A stretch of DNA of 6,970 nucleotides from assembly GCA_009785875.1 (NCBI GenBank), contig WQUF01000099.1, forward strand, positions 1-6,970, read 5' to 3'. The position numbers and the translations under genes are program-made. Of this stretch, positions 1 through 6,034 are shown one piece after another (position 1 is the first letter of the stretch; each line of letters opens with the position of its first letter). The notes below the pieces were generated by a model. The model searched no databases and had not been told where the DNA came from. It worked only from the letters and a program-made list of their open reading frames with translations. Source of the DNA: Oscillospiraceae bacterium. Lineage in GTDB: Bacteria > Bacillota > Clostridia > Clostridiales > Clostridiaceae.

Positions 1-53
1 CTTTCATCAACATCATCCTGATTTATTTTGTCTATTACTTCCTCTTTCTTCAT
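1..53 (-). CDS. Unidentified protein, N-terminal fragment (cut by window edge)
   Basis: The reverse strand opens with ATG at 53 and reads 17 codons (MKKEEVIDKINQDDVDE) before leaving the window. A GGAGGA ribosome binding site at 61-66 lies 7 nt upstream, which is close to ideal, so this is very probably a real start and not a chance ORF. The visible residues are charged and hydrophilic, with no signal peptide or membrane segment. They are too few to assign a family. The gene lies downstream of the PRPP synthetase on the same strand after a 135-bp gap that contains an inverted repeat, so it could be read through from that gene or have its own promoter. Confidence 0.6.
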   Translation of the reverse strand, partial: MKKEEVIDKINQDDVDE

Positions 54-90
54 AAAGATTTCCTCCAAATTATGTAATATTTTAATAAAT

Positions 91-128
91 ATTCAGATAA
101 CTTTTTTCTTTATAGTTTATATCTGAAT
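91..128 (-). terminator. Inverted repeat after the PRPP synthetase gene, possible weak terminator
   Basis: ATTCAGATA at 91-99 and TATCTGAAT at 120-128 form a perfect 9-bp stem around a 20-nt AT-rich loop. It sits between the stop of the PRPP synthetase gene and the start of the left-edge gene. The sequence after the stem on the minus strand is AT-rich but has no clean run of T, so it is a poor intrinsic terminator. It could instead be a leader hairpin or an operator for the left-edge gene. Confidence 0.35.
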
Positions 129-188
129 CTTATTTATATCAATATTATTTCCATTTTTTTGTAGTTTAATCTTAAATGAATAATTTTA

Positions 189-1382
189 TTAAAGTGAAAC
201 TCTCTCTTTTCTATGCCTTTCAAGTGCTGTGGAAATCTTATAAAATGGTTTGACTAGATCATTTAAAGAAGTATCATTATTTATAGTATCTATTAAGTAA
301 GAAATAAACTTCGACATATTTACATCGCAATACCAAGGTGCTTCTAAAAGCTCTTTAGTACGATATGTTAAATTAGTAGAAAATACCTTGTTGATGATTC
401 CATTTCTATAAGCATCATTAAAAGCATCAATTCCATTTGTGAAGAGAGAGAATGTTACAGCTACAAAAACCCTCTTTGCACCCCGCTCTTTTAAACTAGT
501 TGCAACATCGAGCATGGATTCACCTGTTGCAATTACATCTTCCACGATTAAAACATCTTTACCTAAAACACTATCGCCTAAAAATTCGTGAGCTACGATG
601 GGGTTTCTTCCATTTATGACTATTGTGTAATCTCTTCTTTTATAAAAAGTTGCAAGATCAACCCCTAGTACTGAAGCATAGTATAAACTTCTTTTCATTC
701 CACCTTCGTCAGGGCTTATGACCATTAAGTGTTCTTTATCAAAATCGATATCTTTAACTTCATTTATCATAGCTTTAATCATTTGATATGCAGGATGGAA
801 GTTTTCAAATCCAGTTAATGGAATTGCATTCTGAACCCTTGGATCATGCGCATCAAAGGTTAATATGTTTTTTACTCCTAATGCTTCAAGCTCTTGAAGG
901 GCATGAGCACAGTCTAGGGATTCTCTTGAATTTCTCCAATGTTGTCTTGCTTCATAGAGCATGGGCATGATTAAATTTATCCTCCGTGCTTTACCGCTTA
1001 ATGAAGATATAACACGCTTAAGATCTTGGTAATGATCATCTGGACTCATTGGGACATCCATATTGAACATTTTAAATGTACAACTATAATTGCCAATATC
1101 GACGAGAATAAATATGTCTTTACCTCTAGCAGAAGAATTAAGGACAGCTTTTCCTTCTCCATTTGAGAATCTTAAGCAATTATGCTCTATGATATATGTG
1201 TCTTTATATACTTCAGGAAACGCTAAAAGGTCAGGATTGTCATCAATATTTTCTATTCTTCTGTTTTTAAGCTCGTCATCAATCTGTTTGCCAAGTTCTG
1301 TAGCACCTTGAAGGCAGATGAGACCTATAGGGCCAACAGGTACATTGCTAAATTCGACAATAGGTTTAGTTTCAAATGTCAT
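189..1382 (-). CDS. prs: Divergent, long-form ribose-phosphate pyrophosphokinase (PRPP synthetase)
   Basis: This 397-residue protein resembles PRPP synthetase, which makes phosphoribosyl pyrophosphate from ribose 5-phosphate and ATP for nucleotide, histidine and tryptophan synthesis in the cytoplasm. Canonical bacterial Prs has about 315 residues. Visible landmarks are an Arg-Gln segment like the ATP-binding RQDR region (MLYEARQHWR, 141-150), a TFDAHD His motif near 175-180, SPDEGG (223-228), a KRR catalytic-loop motif (248-250) and a PRPP-binding loop VLIVEDVIATGES (277-289). The loop reads ED...ATGES, closer to class I phosphoribosyltransferases than to the usual DD.IDTAGT. Extra residues lie near 97-117 and at both ends. 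The start is taken as ATG 1382 because GGAGGT (1391-1396) is 8 nt upstream; an in-frame TTG at 1388 would leave only 2 nt. Longer clostridial homologues annotated this way are known to me, but activity is inferred. A nucleotide-binding paralogue is the alternative. Confidence 0.8.
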   Translation of the reverse strand: MTFETKPIVEFSNVPVGPIGLICLQGATELGKQIDDELKNRRIENIDDNPDLLAFPEVYKDTYIIEHNCLRFSNGEGKAVLNSSARGKDIFILVDIGNYSCTFKMFNMDVPMSPDDHYQDLKRVISSLSGKARRINLIMPMLYEARQHWRNSRESLDCAHALQELEALGVKNILTFDAHDPRVQNAIPLTGFENFHPAYQMIKAMINEVKDIDFDKEHLMVISPDEGGMKRSLYYASVLGVDLATFYKRRDYTIVINGRNPIVAHEFLGDSVLGKDVLIVEDVIATGESMLDVATSLKERGAKRVFVAVTFSLFTNGIDAFNDAYRNGIINKVFSTNLTYRTKELLEAPWYCDVNMSKFISYLIDTINNDTSLNDLVKPFYKISTALERHRKERVSL

Positions 1383-1424
1383 TCTCAATTACCTCCAAAT
1401 TTTAAATTTGTACCCCTTTAGTTT

Positions 1425-1430
1425 ATTATA
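1425..1430 (-). promoter_or_regulatory. Putative -10 element for the PRPP synthetase gene
   Basis: The minus strand reads TATAAT here, 42 nt upstream of the chosen ATG. No good -35 is visible at 16-18 nt (ATGTAT at 1448-1453 is poor). AT-rich DNA gives many chance matches, so this is only the best candidate. Confidence 0.35.
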
Positions 1431-1485
1431 AATTAATCTAAAATAAAATACATCATAAAAATTTATTTGTTAATAATAATTTTTG

Positions 1486-1514
1486 TAGCAATCCTTTCTT
1501 TAACAAAGTATAAT
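1486..1514 (+). promoter_or_regulatory. Putative promoter of the membrane S41-like gene
   Basis: A perfect TATAAT at 1509-1514 lies 43 nt upstream of the TTG start. At 17-nt spacing the -35 would be TAGCAA (1486-1491), which matches TTGACA at only three positions. The weak -35 next to a consensus -10 would suit a regulated promoter. A palindrome at 1516-1532 covers the expected transcription start. Confidence 0.45.
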
Positions 1515-1515
1515 G

Positions 1516-1532
1516 AATACAAGCTTTGTATT
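1516..1532 (+). promoter_or_regulatory. 17-bp palindrome at the predicted transcription start, operator candidate
   Basis: AATACAA-GCT-TTGTATT is a perfect 7-bp inverted repeat with a 3-nt centre. It begins two bases after the TATAAT box and ends before the ribosome binding site. The position fits a repressor operator. With a 3-nt loop it could also fold as a short RNA hairpin at the 5' end of the transcript. Confidence 0.4.
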
Positions 1533-1546
1533 AGCTTGGAACTTGT

Positions 1547-1554
1547 GAGGTGAT
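1547..1554 (+). promoter_or_regulatory. Ribosome binding site that fixes a TTG start
   Basis: GAGGTGAT is strongly complementary to the 16S rRNA 3' end. An in-frame TGA occurs at 1546-1548, so the only usable start codon after it is TTG at 1558. The next in-frame ATG is at codon 122, inside the membrane region. The non-ATG start is therefore well supported. Confidence 0.8.
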
Positions 1555-1557
1555 TTT

Positions 1558-3363
1558 TTGGATAATAAAGAAAACAATGATGAAAATAAGATCGATCTAT
1601 CTTTAGAAAAAGGAGATCTTGATGAAAAAATTGAGGAGTTAAGCGATGAAAAGGATAAAATCCAGATTACTGAAAATAAGGTAGAATTAGTAGATGATAA
1701 AAAGAAAAAGGATAAACCTAAAGCGACTTTTAGATTTTTAATATTATTTTTTATTTTTTTAGGGTTATTCACTGTTTTATTGTTTGCTATTGGTCAAGAA
1801 CCTACTTGGACTATCCAATATTTATACTATAAATATTATTGGTATTACAATGTAATTATTTCTTTAATTATACTCATATTTTTATTGATAGGAATTAGAA
1901 AGCTTGGAATTTTAAAAAATATGATTTTGTTTCCTCTTTTTTTAATAACATTTTTAGTTTTTTCTGTTCCTCTTATTTATTTTATGACGGATTGGAGTTT
2001 TTTGATAACAAATCCTATAAATTATTTAAAGCAATATAGGTTTGATTTTGCATTTTTAAATTTTTTCCCTGTTGTTTTATGCCTTATAGTAGTTTTTATC
2101 GGCGCAATTGTATTTCAAACGATAAGATGGATCAACAAAAAAGCAATTATCAAGCTCATTGCCTTGTATTTACCCATAATATTGATAATAGGTGCATCTA
2201 TATACTTTTTGAAGATAAACCCGTTTTGGAAAGATAATGGAAACGTAATTCAAACAGGAGCAGCCGGTTTAAAAGATGATCTGGATTATATTTTATTAAA
2301 TGAAAAAAAATACAATTTAGATTTTAGAGCACAGGAGGATCAAGCTTCTTTAGAAAAAAAAATAAATGATCTAAAGGGGAAGGTATCGGAAGAGCCATTT
2401 GAAAATCTATTAGTAGATTTAAAGAGATTGAATGCTACTTATATAGACCAAAACAACGATATTAGCTATGCAGGAAAAGGGTTTCCTTTCATCCTATATG
2501 CATTTAGCGATGGTTATTATGTCATACAAAACAGCAAACCATATGATAATACATATGGTAGGAGATTAGTGGCTGTGAATGGTGTAAAGGTAGAAGATCT
2601 TGAAAAGCAATTTTTAGGGATTACATCATTTGGATCCCAGTCTAGATTAAAGAGCATATATGCAACTTATTTAACAGATTATACTATTTTAAAGGGTTTG
2701 AATATAATAAATAGTGAGGAGTGCAATTTTACATTTAATAATGGATCCAGTGATTTTAATGTGACGGCTTCAGCATTGGATCAAAGAGAGCTATCTAAAC
2801 AAATGCAGAATAATAATTATGAGATAGAAAAAACTTTTGTATACATGCAAAATAAAGTTCTTCTTGCAAAAGATAATAATGTATTGCGCTATGTCTACCA
2901 AAATTATGATTCCAGTGCTAATTTCGATAATGTTAAGATATTAGATTATTTAAACACTAAAACTGTAAGAACTTTTTTTATAGATTTGAGGAATAGCAGC
3001 GATGGAAATACAAGGTATTTTACAAAACTAGCTAATGCAATTAAATATAGGAAAATAAAACCAAGCAATGTAGTCTGTGCAACAAATAGGGATACTATTT
3101 TAAGCGGTGTTGTTGCAGCCCAAAATATAAAAGAAATTTTAGAGGGAACATCTATTGGCGAGGATACTGGTGGAAGCATTTCAAATTGCACTAATAATGA
3201 GGCTTTTATAACTCCTAATAATAATATTAATTTTAACATAATAGTTAAAGATAATAAAGTAAAAGGTAAAAGCCCAATACTTGTTGATAAGATCATAAAT
3301 ATAGAATCAAAAGATTATTTTAATAGGATAGATCCAGTTTATGAGTATGTAAAAACATTATAA
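1558..3363 (+). CDS. Membrane-anchored protein with extracellular S41 peptidase-like domain
   Basis: This 601-residue protein has three parts. Residues 1-57 form a very charged Glu/Asp/Lys tail that may be partly coiled coil. Five membrane segments follow at about 59-79, 97-114, 120-143, 165-188 and 196-219. Lys/Arg clusters (48-55, 114-120, 190-195) place the tail inside and the C-terminus outside. Residues 225-601 resemble a clostridial-type S41 (C-terminal processing protease) domain: a PDZ-like GRRLVAVNGVKVEDL (334-348), FFIDLRNSSDGN (473-484), TILSG with candidate nucleophile Ser516, GEDTGG (534-539), and a C-terminal stretch around ITPNNNINF. Ser516 to Glu535 is 19 residues. The classical CtpA general-base Lys is not evident; the GE.TGG form is, from memory, common in this branch. 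Function is unknown: it could process surface proteins or be a non-catalytic sensor. It is closed by a terminator at 3380-3419. Confidence 0.65.
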   Translation: MDNKENNDENKIDLSLEKGDLDEKIEELSDEKDKIQITENKVELVDDKKKKDKPKATFRFLILFFIFLGLFTVLLFAIGQEPTWTIQYLYYKYYWYYNVIISLIILIFLLIGIRKLGILKNMILFPLFLITFLVFSVPLIYFMTDWSFLITNPINYLKQYRFDFAFLNFFPVVLCLIVVFIGAIVFQTIRWINKKAIIKLIALYLPIILIIGASIYFLKINPFWKDNGNVIQTGAAGLKDDLDYILLNEKKYNLDFRAQEDQASLEKKINDLKGKVSEEPFENLLVDLKRLNATYIDQNNDISYAGKGFPFILYAFSDGYYVIQNSKPYDNTYGRRLVAVNGVKVEDLEKQFLGITSFGSQSRLKSIYATYLTDYTILKGLNIINSEECNFTFNNGSSDFNVTASALDQRELSKQMQNNNYEIEKTFVYMQNKVLLAKDNNVLRYVYQNYDSSANFDNVKILDYLNTKTVRTFFIDLRNSSDGNTRYFTKLANAIKYRKIKPSNVVCATNRDTILSGVVAAQNIKEILEGTSIGEDTGGSISNCTNNEAFITPNNNINFNIIVKDNKVKGKSPILVDKIINIESKDYFNRIDPVYEYVKTL

Positions 3364-3379
3364 TTTTTAAATATGTGTT

Positions 3380-3419
3380 AAAAAGCTTGAGGTAAATTAC
3401 CATTAATTTCAAGCTTTTT
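3380..3419 (+). terminator. Intrinsic terminator after the S41-like gene
   Basis: AAAAAGCTTGA (3380-3390) pairs perfectly with TCAAGCTTTTT (3409-3419), and the T run continues to 3420. The 18-nt loop contains a smaller inverted repeat, GGTAAATTACC (3391-3401). Because the A run opposes the T run it may also work on the other strand. It begins 17 nt after the stop codon. Confidence 0.75.
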
Positions 3420-3480
3420 TCTATATGATGAAATACATGGGCTTTAATATGTAATTATGAAATAAATATTAAAAATGTAT

Positions 3481-3508
3481 TTATTATACATAGTATAAAT
3501 GATATAAT
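3481..3508 (+). promoter_or_regulatory. Putative promoter of the four-helix membrane protein gene
   Basis: TATAAT at 3503-3508 lies about 63 nt upstream of the chosen ATG, with TTATTA (3481-3486) as a weak -35 at 16-nt spacing. A terminator upstream of this point makes an independent promoter likely. The exact boxes are uncertain in such AT-rich DNA. Confidence 0.4.
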
Positions 3509-3571
3509 AAGAAGAAAATATTAGTTAACATATAAATAAAGTTTATTTTAAATGTTAGGGGAGTTTTGAGG

Positions 3572-4123
3572 ATGGTTACTAGAAAAGAAATTTATATGAG
3601 ACCTAGAAAAGATAGGAGACTTTTTATTAGAACTGCTTATCATTACATTTTGCTCTTTGGTTTGCTTGGTATTGTTACATATGTTGGATACGAATTCCTA
3701 GCAAGGTCTGGCTCAAGTTTCTATAATTTATATAGCAATAATAGTTTTTTTTATTCCTATAATATTGCTTTATTTATGATATTGAATTTGATATTTTTAT
3801 TTAGTGTTGTTAAAAGAGGAGTTGCAAAAACTTTTGCTTTAGTTGGGATTTCTGCATTATCATTTATAGCATTTAATTTAGTCTCTCCACTCATCGCTGG
3901 CTTAATATTTAAAAATTTACAACCAAGCATTTTAAACTTCATACTAAATTTTAAAAGCTCAGATCTTACAGCTTTTAATCCAAAATTATTTAATTACATA
4001 CCCGTTTTCTTATCTCTTGTTATGTGGGCACTGTTGACATTATTGTTGCAACCATTTTATAAATTAAATTCTTTGAAAAGAGATAGAAAAGCAAACCTTG
4101 TAGCAATGAAAAATGAACAGTGA
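3572..4123 (+). CDS. Hypothetical four-helix integral membrane protein
   Basis: I do not recognise this 183-residue protein. It starts with a basic tail (MVTRKEIYMRPRKDRR), followed by four hydrophobic segments at about 22-42, 59-80, 86-112 and 142-163, and ends in a basic tail (KLNSLKRDRK). Basic residues at both ends and in the 81-86 loop predict both termini in the cytoplasm. There are no Cys residues and no obvious catalytic motif. A Ser/Asn/Tyr-rich loop (46-59) would face outside. ATG 3572 is chosen because AGGGGAG (3557-3563) lies 8 nt upstream; the in-frame TTG at 3566 would leave only 2 nt. A terminator and a separate promoter lie between it and the S41-like gene, so co-transcription is not expected, though both encode membrane proteins on the same strand. 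Confidence 0.7.
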   Translation: MVTRKEIYMRPRKDRRLFIRTAYHYILLFGLLGIVTYVGYEFLARSGSSFYNLYSNNSFFYSYNIALFMILNLIFLFSVVKRGVAKTFALVGISALSFIAFNLVSPLIAGLIFKNLQPSILNFILNFKSSDLTAFNPKLFNYIPVFLSLVMWALLTLLLQPFYKLNSLKRDRKANLVAMKNEQ

Positions 4124-4143
4124 ATAATGGTAATAGTGAATAG

Positions 4144-4188
4144 TATAAAATAAAGCTAAAATGCTTTGCATTTTAGCTTTATTTTATA
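4144..4188. terminator. Bidirectional terminator between convergent genes
   Basis: A perfect 21-bp stem (4144-4164 with 4168-4188) has a TTT centre. Its AT-rich outer part gives a T-rich run on both strands. It serves the plus-strand membrane protein gene, which stops at 4123, and the minus-strand pgmB-like gene, whose TAA (4184-4186) lies inside the base of the stem. Confidence 0.85.
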
Positions 4189-4819
4189 TTATTGAAAGCA
4201 GATCTTCTATGCTTTTTAACGAATAATCTGATTTTTCATATCCATAAGCATCGCTTATAGAAACAGCTATCATTCCGCCTAATCTAGCTGCATCTATTCC
4301 AGCTTTAGCATCTTCAATTACCATACATTCTTTTGGAATGAGATTCAATCTTTCGCATGCGATTAAAAACACTTCAGGATCAGGTTTGCTCTTTTTTATG
4401 TCATTTCCATCAGCAACAGCATCAAAATAATCAGATAGACCTATCATTTTTAAGATAATAGGTGTGTTTTTACTGGAAGAACCTATTGCAATTTTTATGT
4501 TTTTCTTTTTTAAAGCTTCCAATGTGCTCATAACATTAGGGAGTATATCTTTAGAAGCAAGATTTGATAGGAAATCAACATAGTAATTATTTTTTCTCTG
4601 TGCAAGCTCTTTTTTTTCTTCTTCTGAGTAAGTTCTATTCGCATTTTCTAAAATTATTTCGAGGCTTTCCATGCGGCTTACGCCTCTTAATCTGTTATTG
4701 ATATTTTCATCAAAGTATATTCCTTCTTCATCTGCCAGCCTTTTCCATGCTAAATAGTGAAAATGATCTGTGCTTACAATAACTCCATCTAAGTCAAAAA
4801 TAATCCCTTTAATATTCAT
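4184..4819 (-). CDS. pgmB: Beta-phosphoglucomutase-like HAD hydrolase
   Basis: This 211-residue cytoplasmic protein belongs to the HAD superfamily, in the subgroup of beta-phosphoglucomutase. That enzyme interconverts beta-glucose 1-phosphate and glucose 6-phosphate through an aspartyl-phosphate. Visible motifs are FDLDGVI (nucleophile Asp9, acid/base Asp11), Thr17 and His21 in the cap hinge, the cap motif RGVSR (45-49), GSSSKN (Ser114, motif II), KSKPDP (Lys145, motif III) and VIEDAKAG (Glu169 and Asp170, motif IV). From memory, several of these align at nearly the same numbers as in the Lactococcus lactis enzyme, which has about 221 residues. AGAGGTG (4824-4830) precedes the ATG. The gene starts 22 nt after capA, so the two are probably co-transcribed. 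No sugar phosphorylase, the usual source of beta-glucose 1-phosphate, is in the window. Another HAD sugar phosphatase remains possible. Confidence 0.82.
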   Translation of the reverse strand: MNIKGIIFDLDGVIVSTDHFHYLAWKRLADEEGIYFDENINNRLRGVSRMESLEIILENANRTYSEEEKKELAQRKNNYYVDFLSNLASKDILPNVMSTLEALKKKNIKIAIGSSSKNTPIILKMIGLSDYFDAVADGNDIKKSKPDPEVFLIACERLNLIPKECMVIEDAKAGIDAARLGGMIAVSISDAYGYEKSDYSLKSIEDLLSII

Positions 4820-4841
4820 ATAACACCTCTATTTTCTATTC

Positions 4842-5981
4842 CTATTCCGAAAATTTAATTGTAAGCGTTGGCGAGAGGCTTTGTAATTTATTTTGGATTC
4901 TCACCTTTTCGTCTCCTGTAGCTGGAGTCGGTTGATAGTTATTTTGTGGAGGAATAGACGTTATTAAGCATGGGATTACTTGATAATCAGTATTTACTAT
5001 CTTTCCAGACGAATCCACCGTGAATGAATGCTGGTAAATCATTGCATCGATATCTCTAGGATACCAATTTCCGCCAAAACTGAAGTTACCTAATGCGTAT
5101 ACAATGTTGGTGCCTTTATACGCTTCTATTGTCTGTATACAATGTACGTGGCAACCTACTACAAGATCCGCACCCCAATCCACAGCATTATGACCAAGTG
5201 TTAGCTGGGTTTCGTTTGGTTCGAAGGTATATTCTATGCCCCAGTGGAAGAACACTACTACGATTTGCGCACCTGCTTCACGGGCAGCTGTGATATTTGT
5301 GCGTATCTGTTCTGGGTCTTCCAATGTGCCTTCAAGCGCATAGACTCCAACAAGTCCAACCTTAATGCCCTTTACATCGACGACTTCGACCAAGTCATTT
5401 CCAAACACTGTAATACCATTAGAACGCAAAGTATCGACTGTTTCTTCATAGCTTTTTGGTCCATAATCATAGGTGTGGTTATTTGCGATAGTTACTGCAT
5501 CTACACCTCCAAGCTTCAGTACATTTACATACTCGAGAGGTGCACGAAAGGCGAATTGTTTGTCTGCTCTTGTGTCTTGAGTGGTAAGTGTGCCCTCCAT
5601 ATCTACGACTGTGAGGTCGCTTGCATCAAAGATCGACTTTACGTTCTGGAAGAAAAAACCTGGACCGTTCTTATCATAATAATTATTAAAACTTACATCA
5701 TATGGCATAGCATCATCTCTACCTAAGGTACAATCACCTGCGAAGGACAATGTGATAGTTGTGTTTTGAATTGGAATAGTGGTGTTAGGTTTAGAAGTCG
5801 TTGTTTCCTGCGGTTTTTCAGTGGTGGTTTGAGGTTTTTCAGTAGTGGTCTGTTGTTCTTCAGTGGTGGTTTGTGACGATGGTGGTGTCGACTGTCCATA
5901 GGTTTGCTCTGTACAACTGGTTGCAATAGTTGCAGTAAGAATAGTTCCAATAATAAAGGATAGTATCTTTCTTATTTTCAT
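4842..5981 (-). CDS. capA: CapA-family metallophosphatase-like lipoprotein
   Basis: This 379-residue protein has a lipoprotein-type signal (basic start, hydrophobic 6-19, IATSC with Cys23), a Thr-rich linker (about 31-74) with TTTEKPQ repeats, and a CapA/PgsA-type calcineurin-like fold. Motifs are FAGDCTLGRDD (80-90), VDMEGTLT (126-133, where a VNLEGPLT-like sequence is common), TIANNHTYDYG (164-174), FFHWGIEYTFEP (244-255), VVGCHVHCIQ (274-283) and ALGNFSFGG (296-304). The family is linked to capsular poly-gamma-glutamate export and, more broadly, to cell-envelope polymers. No capB/capC partner is here, so the substrate is unknown. GAGGGGA (5988-5994) gives a good ribosome binding site. The gene is richer in G+C than its surroundings: 29/60 at 5161-5220 and 26/60 at 5341-5400, against 16/60 at 2401-2460. 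It probably heads an operon with the pgmB-like gene. Confidence 0.85.
   Translation of the reverse strand: MKIRKILSFIIGTILTATIATSCTEQTYGQSTPPSSQTTTEEQQTTTEKPQTTTEKPQETTTSKPNTTIPIQNTTITLSFAGDCTLGRDDAMPYDVSFNNYYDKNGPGFFFQNVKSIFDASDLTVVDMEGTLTTQDTRADKQFAFRAPLEYVNVLKLGGVDAVTIANNHTYDYGPKSYEETVDTLRSNGITVFGNDLVEVVDVKGIKVGLVGVYALEGTLEDPEQIRTNITAAREAGAQIVVVFFHWGIEYTFEPNETQLTLGHNAVDWGADLVVGCHVHCIQTIEAYKGTNIVYALGNFSFGGNWYPRDIDAMIYQHSFTVDSSGKIVNTDYQVIPCLITSIPPQNNYQPTPATGDEKVRIQNKLQSLSPTLTIKFSE
5808..5870 (-). repeat. Three 21-bp tandem repeats in the capA linker
   Basis: Three imperfect 21-bp units (5808-5828, 5829-5849, 5850-5870) encode TTTEKPQ, TTTEKPQ and TTTEEQQ. A degenerate fourth copy (ETTTSKPN) follows toward the C-terminus. 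The repeats form a Thr/Pro-rich spacer between the lipid-anchored Cys23 and the catalytic domain. Because the unit is a multiple of three, gain or loss of copies would only change spacer length. Confidence 0.8.
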
Positions 5982-5992
5982 AAAAAATCCCC

Positions 5993-6016
5993 TCGTTTAA
6001 CGACTAAAAATTCGTT
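5993..6016 (-). promoter_or_regulatory. Inverted repeats in the capA leader
   Basis: TCGTTTAACGA (5993-6003) is a near-perfect palindrome that overlaps the edge of the ribosome binding site. Its AACGA arm can also pair with a TTCGTT copy at 6011-6016. The region is the predicted capA leader, downstream of the extended -10 box. It may be an operator or alternative leader hairpins; the stems are only 5 bp, so confidence is low. Confidence 0.25.
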
Positions 6017-6023
6017 TTTAAAT

Positions 6024-6032
6024 ATTATAACA
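6024..6032 (-). promoter_or_regulatory. Extended -10 promoter for capA
   Basis: The minus strand reads TGTTATAAT, a perfect TATAAT (6024-6029) with the TG of an extended -10. No good -35 is present, which is typical for this promoter class. It is 42 nt upstream of the capA ATG, in the gap after the VOC gene, and supports capA having its own start of transcription. Confidence 0.55.
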
Positions 6033-6034
6033 TA

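Noticed and set aside
1383..1388. TTG start two codons upstream of the PRPP synthetase ATG
   Set aside because: It would leave only 2 nt after the GGAGGT site, while the ATG has an 8-nt spacer.
2946..3296. Open frame of 116 codons on the minus strand
   Set aside because: It runs antisense to the S41-like domain, whose frame carries family motifs. The hydrophobic translation is what AT-rich antisense DNA gives by chance.
3566..3571. TTG start two codons upstream of the four-helix membrane protein ATG
   Set aside because: The same spacing argument applies: AGGGGAG is 2 nt from the TTG and 8 nt from the ATG.
4119..4142. Direct repeat AGTGAATA (4119-4126 and 4135-4142)
   Set aside because: It is an 8-bp repeat in AT-rich spacer DNA. 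It recalls the edges of small clostridial repeat elements, but no larger element or terminal inverted repeat is present.
5244..5726. Open frame of 160 codons on the plus strand
   Set aside because: It lies opposite the strongly supported capA gene, has no convincing ribosome binding site, and its translation shows no recognisable motif. It is a shadow of the less AT-rich capA sequence.
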